In this document: one piece after another, positions 1-7,766 of the stretch
Layout: every line of letters begins with the position of its first letter
How positions within the stretch are numbered: the first letter of the stretch is position 1
Source: Hallella multisaccharivorax DSM 17128
Lineage (GTDB): Bacteria > Bacteroidota > Bacteroidia > Bacteroidales > Bacteroidaceae
DNA: 64,000 nucleotides
Assembly: GCF_000218235.1 (NCBI RefSeq)
Contig: NZ_GL945017.1
Span: forward strand, 1,943,775-2,007,774
Direction: 5' to 3'
Made by a program: the position numbers and the translations under genes
The notes under the pieces: generated by a model
What the model was told of the DNA's origin: nothing
The model's input: only the letters and a program-made list of their open reading frames with translations
The model's database searches: none

Positions 1-1
1 G

Positions 2-802
2 ATTCTCAATCTCATGCCCATGAAAGTGACCACGGAAACTGACCTCATCCGCCTGCTGTCCAATACGCCACTGCAGATGGAAATCTACTTCATGAAACTT
101 AAAAGCCACACTTCTAAGAATACGCCTATTGAGCACATGATGATGTTTTACCGAGATTCCGAGGAACTGATGAAACAGAAATTCGACGGCATGATCGTCA
201 CCGGCGCACCCGTGGAAACCATCCCTTATGAGAATGTAGACTACTGGAAAGAGTTTAACCAGATTGTGGATTGGGCCCGACACAGCGTGCAGTCCACCCT
301 GTACCTGTGCTGGGGAGCCATGGCTGCGCTGTACCACTTCTACGGCATCCCCAAACACCAGCTTCCCATGAAGAAGTTCGGCATTTTCAAAACCTACCCC
401 ATCGATGAGCGGCTACCCATCTTCCGGGGCTTCGACGACATGTTCTACATGCCCCACTCACGCCACACCGAAGTAAGGGAAACAGATATTGACAAAGTGG
501 ATGACCTGAATATCATCGCGTCCTCGCCTGAGGCAGGCGTAAGCATTGTCAGTTCACGACATGGCCGCGACTTCTACATTCTCGGCCACTTAGAGTACGC
601 ACCCGACACGCTCGACAATGAATACCGCCGCGATCTTGGCAAATGCGACGACGTGGCCCTGCCACAACACTATTACCGCGACGACGATCCCAAACGCGGA
701 TTCAAGGTGAGCTGGCGATCGGCTGCCAACCTCTTCTACAGCAATTGGATCAACTATTACGTCTACCAGGAGACACCTTACAACATTGGAGACATCAGGT
801 AG
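2..802 (+). CDS. metA: Homoserine O-acyltransferase (MetA family), 5' partial
   Basis: This enzyme acylates the hydroxyl of L-homoserine, the first committed step of methionine synthesis, in the cytoplasm. The reading frame is open from base 2 (reading ILNLM), so the first 35 or so residues lie outside the window. The catalytic cysteine sits in LCWGAMAAL and the His/Glu pair in ILGHLEYAPDTLDNEY, as in the MetA fold. In the motif TGAPVETIPYE a glutamate occupies the position that is glycine in E. coli MetA (TGAPLGLVEF). In this family Glu at that site is known to go with acetyl-CoA and Gly with succinyl-CoA, so I infer an O-acetyltransferase. The stop codon lies just before a 22-bp tandem repeat array. 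Confidence 0.93.
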   Translation: MLNLMPMKVTTETDLIRLLSNTPLQMEIYFMKLKSHTSKNTPIEHMMMFYRDSEELMKQKFDGMIVTGAPVETIPYENVDYWKEFNQIVDWARHSVQSTLYLCWGAMAALYHFYGIPKHQLPMKKFGIFKTYPIDERLPIFRGFDDMFYMPHSRHTEVRETDIDKVDDLNIIASSPEAGVSIVSSRHGRDFYILGHLEYAPDTLDNEYRRDLGKCDDVALPQHYYRDDDPKRGFKVSWRSAANLFYSNWINYYVYQETPYNIGDIR

Positions 803-805
803 GAC

Positions 806-893
806 ATCGTGCGACAATTGTCGAACAATCGTCAAGCAACTGTCGCACGATCGTCCGACAACTGCCAAACAATCGTGCGACAATTGTCACACG
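806..893. repeat. Four imperfect 22-bp tandem units
   Basis: Four abutting 22-base units start at 806, 828, 850 and 872, each opening with ATCGT. Units 1 and 4 share the 17-mer ATCGTGCGACAATTGTC exactly, which contains the palindrome GACAATTGTC; units 2 and 3 are diverged. The array fills most of the metA-miaA gap. It has the same period as the other arrays in this window but a different sequence. Confidence 0.85.
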
Positions 894-955
894 ACGACAA
901 TGAAGCGTTGAAGACTCACCGACAAACAGCCTGACTCGCAGAAGACACACTGAAG

Positions 956-1882
956 ATGAAACAATTATTGACAATATTGGGCCCCACCGCATCGGGCAAG
1001 ACACAGCTTGCAGCCCATGTGGCCTATGAAGTAGGTGGCGAAATACTCTCTGGAGACTCGCGACAGGTCTACCGCGGCATGGACATTGGCACCGGAAAAG
1101 ACCTGGAAGACTACATCGTCAACGGGAAACACATCCCCTATCATCTCATCGATATCTGCGACCCAGGCACCAAATACAATCTCTTTCAATATCAGGAAGA
1201 TTTCCTCAAGGCCTATCAAGACCTCGAATCCCGCAACGTCTGGCCGATTCTCTGCGGCGGGACGGGACTCTATATCGAGAGCGTGCTCAAAGGCTACCAC
1301 CTCTCACCCGTGCCCCAAAATCCTGAACTGCGAACCCAGCTCGCCGGAAAGAGCCTGGCAGAACTGACGGAGACGCTTAAAGACCTCAAGCGAAAAGCAG
1401 GGACCACCATGCACAACACCACCGACGTCGATACTCCTCAGCGAGCCATACGCGCCATAGAAATAGAAACTTACAACTTAGCCCATCCCACGGAAGAGAG
1501 AGTTTTTCCCGCCATTGACAGCGTCATCGTCGGCGTGAGCATCGGCCGTGACAGCCGTCGGACAAAGATCACAGACCGACTGAAAAAGCGTCTTGACAAT
1601 GGCATGGTGGACGAAATACGCGGCATTCTCAACCAAGGCGTGAAGGCGGAAGACCTTATCTATTATGGGTTGGAATATAAATATGTGACCGAGTATGTGA
1701 TCGGACAGCTCAGCTACGAAGCTATGTTCAAGCAGCTGGAAATTGCCATCCACCAGTTTGCCAAACGGCAAATGACGTGGTTCCGCGGTATGGAGCGTCG
1801 CGGGGCCACCATCCACTGGATTGATGCCACACTTCCTATGAAGCAAAAGGTTGAGGCAGTCATCGGATTGCTCAATCATTGA
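956..1882 (+). CDS. miaA: tRNA dimethylallyltransferase MiaA
   Basis: MiaA transfers a dimethylallyl group from DMAPP to N6 of adenosine 37 in tRNAs that read codons starting with U, the first step of the ms2i6A modification. The 308-residue protein has the normal family length. It opens with the P-loop GPTASGKT (about residues 9-16), followed by the substrate-binding DSRQVYRGMDIGTGK and the conserved GGTGLYIES near residue 100. The C-terminal half holds the RQMTWFR motif typical of the family. The ATG at 956 gives the expected N-terminus directly ahead of the P-loop. It stands on the same strand as metA behind the repeat array; no promoter or terminator is clear. Confidence 0.97.
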   Translation: MKQLLTILGPTASGKTQLAAHVAYEVGGEILSGDSRQVYRGMDIGTGKDLEDYIVNGKHIPYHLIDICDPGTKYNLFQYQEDFLKAYQDLESRNVWPILCGGTGLYIESVLKGYHLSPVPQNPELRTQLAGKSLAELTETLKDLKRKAGTTMHNTTDVDTPQRAIRAIEIETYNLAHPTEERVFPAIDSVIVGVSIGRDSRRTKITDRLKKRLDNGMVDEIRGILNQGVKAEDLIYYGLEYKYVTEYVIGQLSYEAMFKQLEIAIHQFAKRQMTWFRGMERRGATIHWIDATLPMKQKVEAVIGLLNH

Positions 1883-2012
1883 AGATCGCCCCAACGCTGA
1901 ATCACAAGGCCGAACGATGCCTGCAGACAATCCACTGTGCAAGAATTGAGGACAGTTCAAAGGAGTGCACTATTAAAAAAGCATAAAATAAGAAATTCAT
2001 TTGCCATAATCT

Positions 2013-2043
2013 TTTGCACATAAATACTTTTTTACTAAATTTG
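2013..2043 (+). promoter_or_regulatory. Bacteroidetes-type promoter of the glycogen operon
   Basis: TTTG (2013-2016), a 19-base spacer and TAAATTTG (2036-2043) match the Bacteroidetes consensus (-33 TTTG, -7 TAnnTTTG). The start site would lie near 2050, ahead of the debranching-enzyme gene. Confidence 0.7.
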
Positions 2044-2120
2044 AAATCTATAAGGAAGAGAAGCCCATCGTGCACTTTTCCAAGACAAGAAAAGTAAAAC
2101 CTATAAATGCCTTTAATGCT

Positions 2121-4070
2121 ATGAGCTATCTAAAATTTGAAAGGGCACAGATGATAAACCTTCAGGAGTCACTACAAAGAGAGCTCCTGAGAACCAATCG
2201 TTCAGGTGCTTACGCCTGTTCTACAGTCGTAGACTGCAACACGAGAAAGTATCACGGGTTGTTGGTAGTACCCGTGCCAGAACTTGATAACGATAACCAC
2301 GTGCTTCTGTCCTCGCTTGACTGTACGGTCATACAGCATGGCGCAGCCTTTCATCTCGGGCTACACAAATACCAGGGCGGCACGTTCAGTCCTAATGGCC
2401 ATAAATACATCATCGACCTCGACTGCGACAAGATCCCCACCACACTCTACCGAGTGGGTGGTGTCGTACTGAAAAGAGAAGTCGTCTTCCAGCATTATGA
2501 GGATCGCATGCTGATTCGCTACACGCTCGTTGACGCCCACTCCGCCACGACATTACAGTTTCAGCCCTTCCTGGCTTTCCGCAGCGTGAGGCAGTTTACT
2601 CACGAGAACGCAAGGGCAAGCCGCGATTATGAAGAGGTCGAGAATGGCATACGCACGCGCATGTACGAAGGCTATCCTTTCCTTTACATGCAGTTCTCAA
2701 AGAAACCCGAGTTTGTCTTCAACCCAGACTGGTACCGAGGACTGGAGTATCCAAAAGAGCAGGAGCGTGGCTACTCGTCCACAGAAGACCTGTATGTGCC
2801 GGGCTACTTCTCCATTCCCATCAAGAAGGGCGAGAGCATCGTCTTCGCAGCCTCCACCTCAGCATCGAAACCGCACTCTCTGAAGACTCTCTTCGAGAAA
2901 GAAGCCGAAGAGCGCACGCCACGCGACAACTTCATCCATTGCCTGATCAATGCCGCACATCAATTCCACGTACACGATAAAAACGGCAAGCGATACATCC
3001 TTGCCGGATACCCGTGGTTTAAATGCCGTGCCCGCGATACGTTCATCTCTCTGCCGGGATTGACACTGTCTATCGATGAGATTGACTATTTCGAGGATGC
3101 TATGGAGACCGCCGCGAGGCAGCTTTATCAATTCATGAGAGGAGAGAAACAGACCGGCCTCATCACGGAAATAGAGCAGCCCGACGTACCGTTATGGGCC
3201 ATCAGAGCTCTTCAGCTGTACGCCAACAAAGTAGGATTGCCACTGTGTGCACAGAAATTCGGGCAGTTTATCAAAGACACTGTGCGCTTTGTCAAAAGCA
3301 ACAAGCACCCGTACCTCACGCTTGATGCCAACGGTCTGCTCAGGACAGACGGGAAGAAAAAAGCAATGACATGGATGAACTCTACCGCCAATGGCCTTCC
3401 CGTGGTGCCACGCACAGGCTACATCGTAGAGTTCAACGCACTGTGGTACAATGCCCTGGTATTCGCGGCCGACATAGCCAAAGAGTTAGGAGACAATGCC
3501 TCAGTGGAAGAGCTGAAAAAGATCGCTGAACAGTGCAAGACCTCGTTTGTATCCACTTTCGTCAACGAATACGGTTATTTATACGACTTTGTCGATGGTG
3601 ACAAGCCTGACTGGAGCGTGCGTCCAAACATGATTTTCGCCGTAGCGCTTGATAATTCGCCACTGACTCTGCAACAGCAGAAAGGCGTGTTCGACTTCTG
3701 TACACGTGAATTGCTCACGCCAAAAGGCCTTCGCTCTCTATCGCCAAAGAGCCCGGGCTACAACCCTATGTATGTAGGGCCTCAGACACAGCGCGACTAC
3801 GCCTATCATCAAGGCACTGCCTGGCCGTGGCTGGAGGGCTTCTACCTGTGCGCTTGCCTTAAGCTCTTCAAGCGTTCACGGCTCAGTTTCATACGCAGGC
3901 AAATGGTGGGGCTTGAAAATGAGATGTTCAATCATTGTGTCGGCACACTGCCAGAGCTCTTCGATGGCAACCCACCCTTCCGTGGAAGAGGCGCCATCTC
4001 CTTTGCTGCTAATGTGGCGGGCATCCTGCGTACTACAGAATTATTAGAGAAAATCGACAATAATCAATAG
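2121..4070 (+). CDS. Glycogen debranching enzyme (amylo-alpha-1,6-glucosidase, GH133)
   Basis: This protein belongs to the amylo-alpha-1,6-glucosidase family that trims branch stubs of glycogen in the cytoplasm. An N-terminal beta-domain with the hallmark DCNTRKYHGLLV is followed by an (alpha/alpha)6 toroid containing AGYPWFKCRARDTFISLPGL, which holds the conserved catalytic-domain Trp/Arg/Asp cluster, and the late block QRDYAYHQGTAWPWLEGFY. I place the start at the ATG at 2121 because family members begin MSYLKF. A GTG at 2070 with a purine-rich AAGGAAGAG upstream is the alternative and would add 17 residues. The next gene follows after only 11 bases. Together with it and the GH57 gene this forms a glycogen-metabolism operon. 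Confidence 0.93.
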   Translation: MSYLKFERAQMINLQESLQRELLRTNRSGAYACSTVVDCNTRKYHGLLVVPVPELDNDNHVLLSSLDCTVIQHGAAFHLGLHKYQGGTFSPNGHKYIIDLDCDKIPTTLYRVGGVVLKREVVFQHYEDRMLIRYTLVDAHSATTLQFQPFLAFRSVRQFTHENARASRDYEEVENGIRTRMYEGYPFLYMQFSKKPEFVFNPDWYRGLEYPKEQERGYSSTEDLYVPGYFSIPIKKGESIVFAASTSASKPHSLKTLFEKEAEERTPRDNFIHCLINAAHQFHVHDKNGKRYILAGYPWFKCRARDTFISLPGLTLSIDEIDYFEDAMETAARQLYQFMRGEKQTGLITEIEQPDVPLWAIRALQLYANKVGLPLCAQKFGQFIKDTVRFVKSNKHPYLTLDANGLLRTDGKKKAMTWMNSTANGLPVVPRTGYIVEFNALWYNALVFAADIAKELGDNASVEELKKIAEQCKTSFVSTFVNEYGYLYDFVDGDKPDWSVRPNMIFAVALDNSPLTLQQQKGVFDFCTRELLTPKGLRSLSPKSPGYNPMYVGPQTQRDYAYHQGTAWPWLEGFYLCACLKLFKRSRLSFIRRQMVGLENEMFNHCVGTLPELFDGNPPFRGRGAISFAANVAGILRTTELLEKIDNNQ

Positions 4071-4081
4071 GAGGAACAATC

Positions 4082-5353
4082 ATGATAAAAGTATTAATGT
4101 TCGGTTGGGAATATCCTCCGCATGTGTTTGGCGGACTGGCCACCGCCAACTTCGGCATCTCTGAAGGCCTCCACGCTCAAGGCGATGTGCAAATAACACT
4201 ATGTCTGCCGAAACCATTCGGCGACGAGGATCACACCTATGCTAATATCGTGGCCATGAACTGTGTGCCCATTGTCTATAGAGACGTGGACTACGACTAT
4301 GTGAAGCAACGCATCGGCAACCTCATGAGTCCCGAAACCTATTACCATTTCCGTGACCATATCTACGCCGACTTCCGCTATATGCATGTCAATGACTTGG
4401 GATGCATGGAGTTTGCAGGTGGGTATCCAAGCAACCTCACCGATGAGATCAATAACTACAGCATCATCGCGGGTGTTGTCGCGCGGTCAGAGGAGTTTGA
4501 TATTATACACGCACACGACTGGCTCACTTACCCCGCAGGCATCTTTGCCAAGCAGGTGAGCGGGAAACCACTGTGCATCCATGTACATGCCACCGACTGG
4601 GACCGCTCGCGGGGACACGTCAATCCTACTGTCTACGGCATAGAGAAAGACGGCATGGATCACGCTGACTGCATCATGTGCGTCTCAGAACTGACCCGAC
4701 AGACCGTCATCAACCATTATCACCAAGACCCAAGAAAAGTCTTTACCGTACACAATGCCGTTTATCCTTTAAGCCCAGAGAACCAGGCCATACCACGACC
4801 CAACCACAAGGGAAAAGAAAAAGTGGTGACTTTCTTAGGCCGTATCACCATGCAGAAAGGACCAGAATACTTCGTTGAGGCCGCCAACATGGTGCTCCAC
4901 CGTACAAACAACATCCGTTTCTGTATGGCTGGATCAGGCGATATGATGGATTCTATGATCTATCTTGCTGCAGAGCGCGACATTGCCGACCGTTTCCACT
5001 TCCCTGGATTCATGAAAGGGAAGCAGGTATATGAGTGCCTAAAGGACTCAGACGTCTACGTCATGCCTTCAGTGAGCGAGCCATTCGGCATTTCTCCTCT
5101 GGAAGCGATGCAATGCGGTACCCCAACCATCATTTCCAAATCGAGTGGATGTGGTGAGATACTTACAAACTGTTTTAAGATAGATTATTGGGATATCAAC
5201 GCGATGGCCGATGCCATTTACAGTATCTGCCACAACGAAAGTCTGTTCGATTATCTGCAGCAGAAAGGGCAGGAAGAAGTGGCACAAATCACATGGGAAA
5301 AGGTCGGACGATGGATACGTGAGCTCTACCTTAGGACACTGCACTGGGACTAA
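4082..5353 (+). CDS. Glycogen/starch synthase-like glycosyltransferase (GT4/GT5 type, GT-B fold)
   Basis: A 423-residue GT-B fold transferase, presumably extending alpha-glucans from a nucleotide sugar. The N-terminus (MFGWEYPPHVFGGLATA) resembles the KTGGL-type start of glycogen synthases with a GG donor loop. FDIIHAHDWLTY carries the acceptor-side HAHDW motif common to the group. The C-terminal domain shows FLGRITMQKGPEYF and the donor-binding EPFGISPLEAMQCGTPTI with the usual E-x7-E spacing. A strong ribosome site (TAGGAGGA, overlapping the debranching-enzyme stop) lies 6 bases before the ATG, so the two genes are probably coupled. Glycogen synthesis is inferred from the neighbours; the exact donor, UDP- or ADP-glucose, cannot be read from the sequence. 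Confidence 0.88.
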   Translation: MIKVLMFGWEYPPHVFGGLATANFGISEGLHAQGDVQITLCLPKPFGDEDHTYANIVAMNCVPIVYRDVDYDYVKQRIGNLMSPETYYHFRDHIYADFRYMHVNDLGCMEFAGGYPSNLTDEINNYSIIAGVVARSEEFDIIHAHDWLTYPAGIFAKQVSGKPLCIHVHATDWDRSRGHVNPTVYGIEKDGMDHADCIMCVSELTRQTVINHYHQDPRKVFTVHNAVYPLSPENQAIPRPNHKGKEKVVTFLGRITMQKGPEYFVEAANMVLHRTNNIRFCMAGSGDMMDSMIYLAAERDIADRFHFPGFMKGKQVYECLKDSDVYVMPSVSEPFGISPLEAMQCGTPTIISKSSGCGEILTNCFKIDYWDINAMADAIYSICHNESLFDYLQQKGQEEVAQITWEKVGRWIRELYLRTLHWD

Positions 5354-5403
5354 CGCCTGATAGAGAACAGAAAAATAAGTTAAGGACATAACAATCAACA
5401 ACT

Positions 5404-6783
5404 ATGAAAACCATTTGTTTATATTTCGAGATACATCAGATCGTACACTTGAAACGGTATCGCTTCTTTGACATTGGTACCGACCATTACTATTACGACG
5501 ATTACGAGAATGAGCGCACCATCCGCGACATCACAGAGCGCTCATACATCCCTGCGCTCAATACCATCGAAGAAATGATTAAGGAAAACGGAAAGTATTT
5601 CCGTGTCGCCTTTTCATTATCGGGTGTGGGAATGGAGCAACTGGAATTGTATGCGCCAGAAGTGCTTGACAAACTCGTGGCACTCAGCAAGACCGGATGT
5701 GTAGAGTTTCTTGCTGAACCCTACGCGCACGGCCTCTCCGCCTTGCAGGATAAGGCTGTCTTTGCCTCCAATGTTAAACACCAATGCGACAAAATGGTGG
5801 AATATTTCGGTAAGCGTCCCACTGTTCTCCGCAATTCATCACTCATCTACAGCGACGACATAGGAATGCAGGCAGCAGACATGGGGTTTAAGGGAATGCT
5901 CACCGAAGGAGCCAAGCACGTACTCGGCTGGAAATCGCCCCACTATGTTTATAACTGCGCTTTAGCACCAAAGCTGAAACTTCTGCTTCGCGATATTAAC
6001 CTCAGTGATGATATCTGCCTGCGATTCAACAATAGAGATTGGGAAGGATACCCGCTCTTTGCCGACCAGTACATCTCACGCATTGCACAGTTTCCCGAAC
6101 AAGAGCGTGTTATCAATATCTTTATGGAGCTTTCGGCATTGGGAATCGCACAACCATTATCGTCAAATATCCTTGAATTCCTGCATGCGCTTCCAAGATT
6201 CGCCAAACAACAGAATATCAATTTCGCCACGCCAACTGAAGTTTGTGACCAGTTCGACAGCGTGGGCGATCTGAATGTTCCCGATACACTCTCGTGGGTA
6301 GACGAAGAGCGCGACGTGAGTAGCTGGCTTGGCAACGCAATGCAGAGAGAGGCATTCAACAAGCTCTACGGCATCGCGGACCGCGTGAGAATTGCCAACG
6401 ACCCACAAATCAATCAAGACTACAACTATCTGCAAGCAAGCAACAACTTCCGGTTCATGTCGACCAAGCCCTCGCATGTGGGTCTCGACAGAGGCATCTA
6501 CAGCAGTCCCTTTGACGCATTTACCAACTATATGAACATCCTCGGCGACTTCATTAATCGAGTCAATTCGCTCTATGCTTCTGACATTGACAACGATGAA
6601 CTCAACTCATTGCTGACCACTATCAAGAACGAAGACGAAGAGATTGAAATGAAAAACAAGGAGATAGCCCACCTGCAAGCAAGGCTTGAGAAAGCAGAAG
6701 CTTCCGAGGCCAAGATCCGTAAAGAATACGAAACGAAGAAGGCTACCAAGGCAAAGGCTAAAGCACAGACCAAGAAAGCATAA
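5404..6783 (+). CDS. GH57 family alpha-amylase/glucan hydrolase with lysine-rich coiled-coil tail
   Basis: This 459-residue protein resembles GH57 (alpha-amylase/4-alpha-glucanotransferase) enzymes that are paired with the two upstream genes in Bacteroidetes. The start (CLYFEIHQIVHLKRYRFFD) corresponds to GH57 motif 1; the usual HQP reads HQI here. GCVEFLAEPYAHGLSAL and RNSSLIYSDDIGMQAADMG are further family blocks. No signal peptide is visible, so it should act on cytoplasmic glycogen. The last 50 residues form a charged heptad-like coiled coil that ends in repeated Lys/Ala/Thr, longer than the catalytic domain needs and possibly an oligomerisation or binding tail. The gene starts 50 bases after the glycosyltransferase and is the last of the operon. 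Confidence 0.88.
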   Translation: MKTICLYFEIHQIVHLKRYRFFDIGTDHYYYDDYENERTIRDITERSYIPALNTIEEMIKENGKYFRVAFSLSGVGMEQLELYAPEVLDKLVALSKTGCVEFLAEPYAHGLSALQDKAVFASNVKHQCDKMVEYFGKRPTVLRNSSLIYSDDIGMQAADMGFKGMLTEGAKHVLGWKSPHYVYNCALAPKLKLLLRDINLSDDICLRFNNRDWEGYPLFADQYISRIAQFPEQERVINIFMELSALGIAQPLSSNILEFLHALPRFAKQQNINFATPTEVCDQFDSVGDLNVPDTLSWVDEERDVSSWLGNAMQREAFNKLYGIADRVRIANDPQINQDYNYLQASNNFRFMSTKPSHVGLDRGIYSSPFDAFTNYMNILGDFINRVNSLYASDIDNDELNSLLTTIKNEDEEIEMKNKEIAHLQARLEKAEASEAKIRKEYETKKATKAKAKAQTKKA

Positions 6784-6826
6784 GTAAAGACGATTCCCAG
6801 AAGGGATAAATGTCCATTTTCCAACT

Positions 6827-6852
6827 CCCGGCAATAATTCTTTATTGTCGGG
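6827..6852 (+). terminator. Hairpin after the glycogen operon
   Basis: An 11-bp stem (CCCGGCAATAA / TTATTGTCGGG, one G-U pair) with loop TTCT lies 44 bases past the GH57 stop; flanking ATTTTCC and GGAAAAT can lengthen it. The T-run is weak, so termination is inferred. The remaining bases to the rpe gene hold nothing I recognise. Confidence 0.5.
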
Positions 6853-7066
6853 AAAATATTTGCATTCATACGACGTTATCTACATGAACAACAACAAAAA
6901 GATGTTAGCCCATGATGCAAATTCTACCCACAGAAAAACAACCTTCAGCGTTGTCAATGTATATCATCCGTGAGATAGCACGGCAATATAAACATCCGAA
7001 CATGACAGCAAGCAGGGACACCCAACGCAACCTCGCTTGCTACACAGCGTGAAAAGACATAGAAAG

Positions 7067-7726
7067 ATGAAAAAACTGGGAACTATCGTGTCTCCGTCAC
7101 TGCTTGCAGCTGACTTTACCAATCTGAAATCAGATGTTGAAATGATCAACCACAGCGATGCCGACTGGCTTCACTGTGATGTAATGGACGGTGTGTTCGT
7201 GCCTAACATTTCATTTGGTTTTCCTGTCATTGAGGCTCTGAAAGGCATCTGCCACAAGCCATTGGACACGCACTTCATGATTGTAAAGCCTGAAAGATAC
7301 ATCGACAGAGCAGAAAAAGCCGGCGTCTCTATCATGACTGTTCATCAGGAAGCCGTCGTCCATCTCAATCGAATTGTCTATCAGATCCACGAAGCAGGTA
7401 TGAAAGCAGGGGTTGCTTTGAACCCCGCAACACCTGTAAGCACACTCGAAGATATCATCTCAGAGCTTGACTTAGTATTACTCATGAGCGTCAACCCTGG
7501 ATTTGGCGGGCAGAAATTCATAGAGAATACTATCGGCAAAACCCACCGCCTTGCCAAAATGATTGCGGAAAGTCATTCAAAAGCCCTCATTGAGGTGGAC
7601 GGAGGCGTCAACAGAGAAACGGCGCCACGGCTGATAGCAGCAGGCGTAAACGCTCTTGTCAGCGGCAGCTACGTGTTTAAAGCACCACATCCGGAAGATA
7701 TAATCAGCCAACTGAAGAAGTTATGA
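7067..7726 (+). CDS. rpe: Ribulose-phosphate 3-epimerase
   Basis: Rpe interconverts ribulose 5-phosphate and xylulose 5-phosphate in the pentose phosphate pathway. The 219-residue TIM barrel shows the full motif set: SPSLLAADF, the metal and catalytic residues in HCDVMDGVFVPNISFG, THFMIVKP, MSVNPGFGGQ and EVDGGVN, with phosphate binding near VSGSYVF. I use the ATG at 7067 because it gives the canonical short N-terminus (MKKLGTIVSPS); an in-frame TTG at 7037 would add 10 non-conserved residues. It is monocistronic and converges on the penicillin-binding protein gene across a shared hairpin. Confidence 0.97.
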   Translation: MKKLGTIVSPSLLAADFTNLKSDVEMINHSDADWLHCDVMDGVFVPNISFGFPVIEALKGICHKPLDTHFMIVKPERYIDRAEKAGVSIMTVHQEAVVHLNRIVYQIHEAGMKAGVALNPATPVSTLEDIISELDLVLLMSVNPGFGGQKFIENTIGKTHRLAKMIAESHSKALIEVDGGVNRETAPRLIAAGVNALVSGSYVFKAPHPEDIISQLKKL

Positions 7727-7731
7727 AAATC

Positions 7732-7762
7732 AGAGAGGATAGCTTTTAGAGCCATCCTCTCT
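7732..7762. terminator. Bidirectional terminator between rpe and the PBP gene
   Basis: A perfect 9-bp inverted repeat (AGAGAGGAT / ATCCTCTCT) with a 13-base loop lies between two convergent genes. T-rich sequence follows on both strands (TACTTTAT on +, GATTTTCAT on -), so it can serve both. Confidence 0.65.
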
Positions 7763-7766
7763 TACT

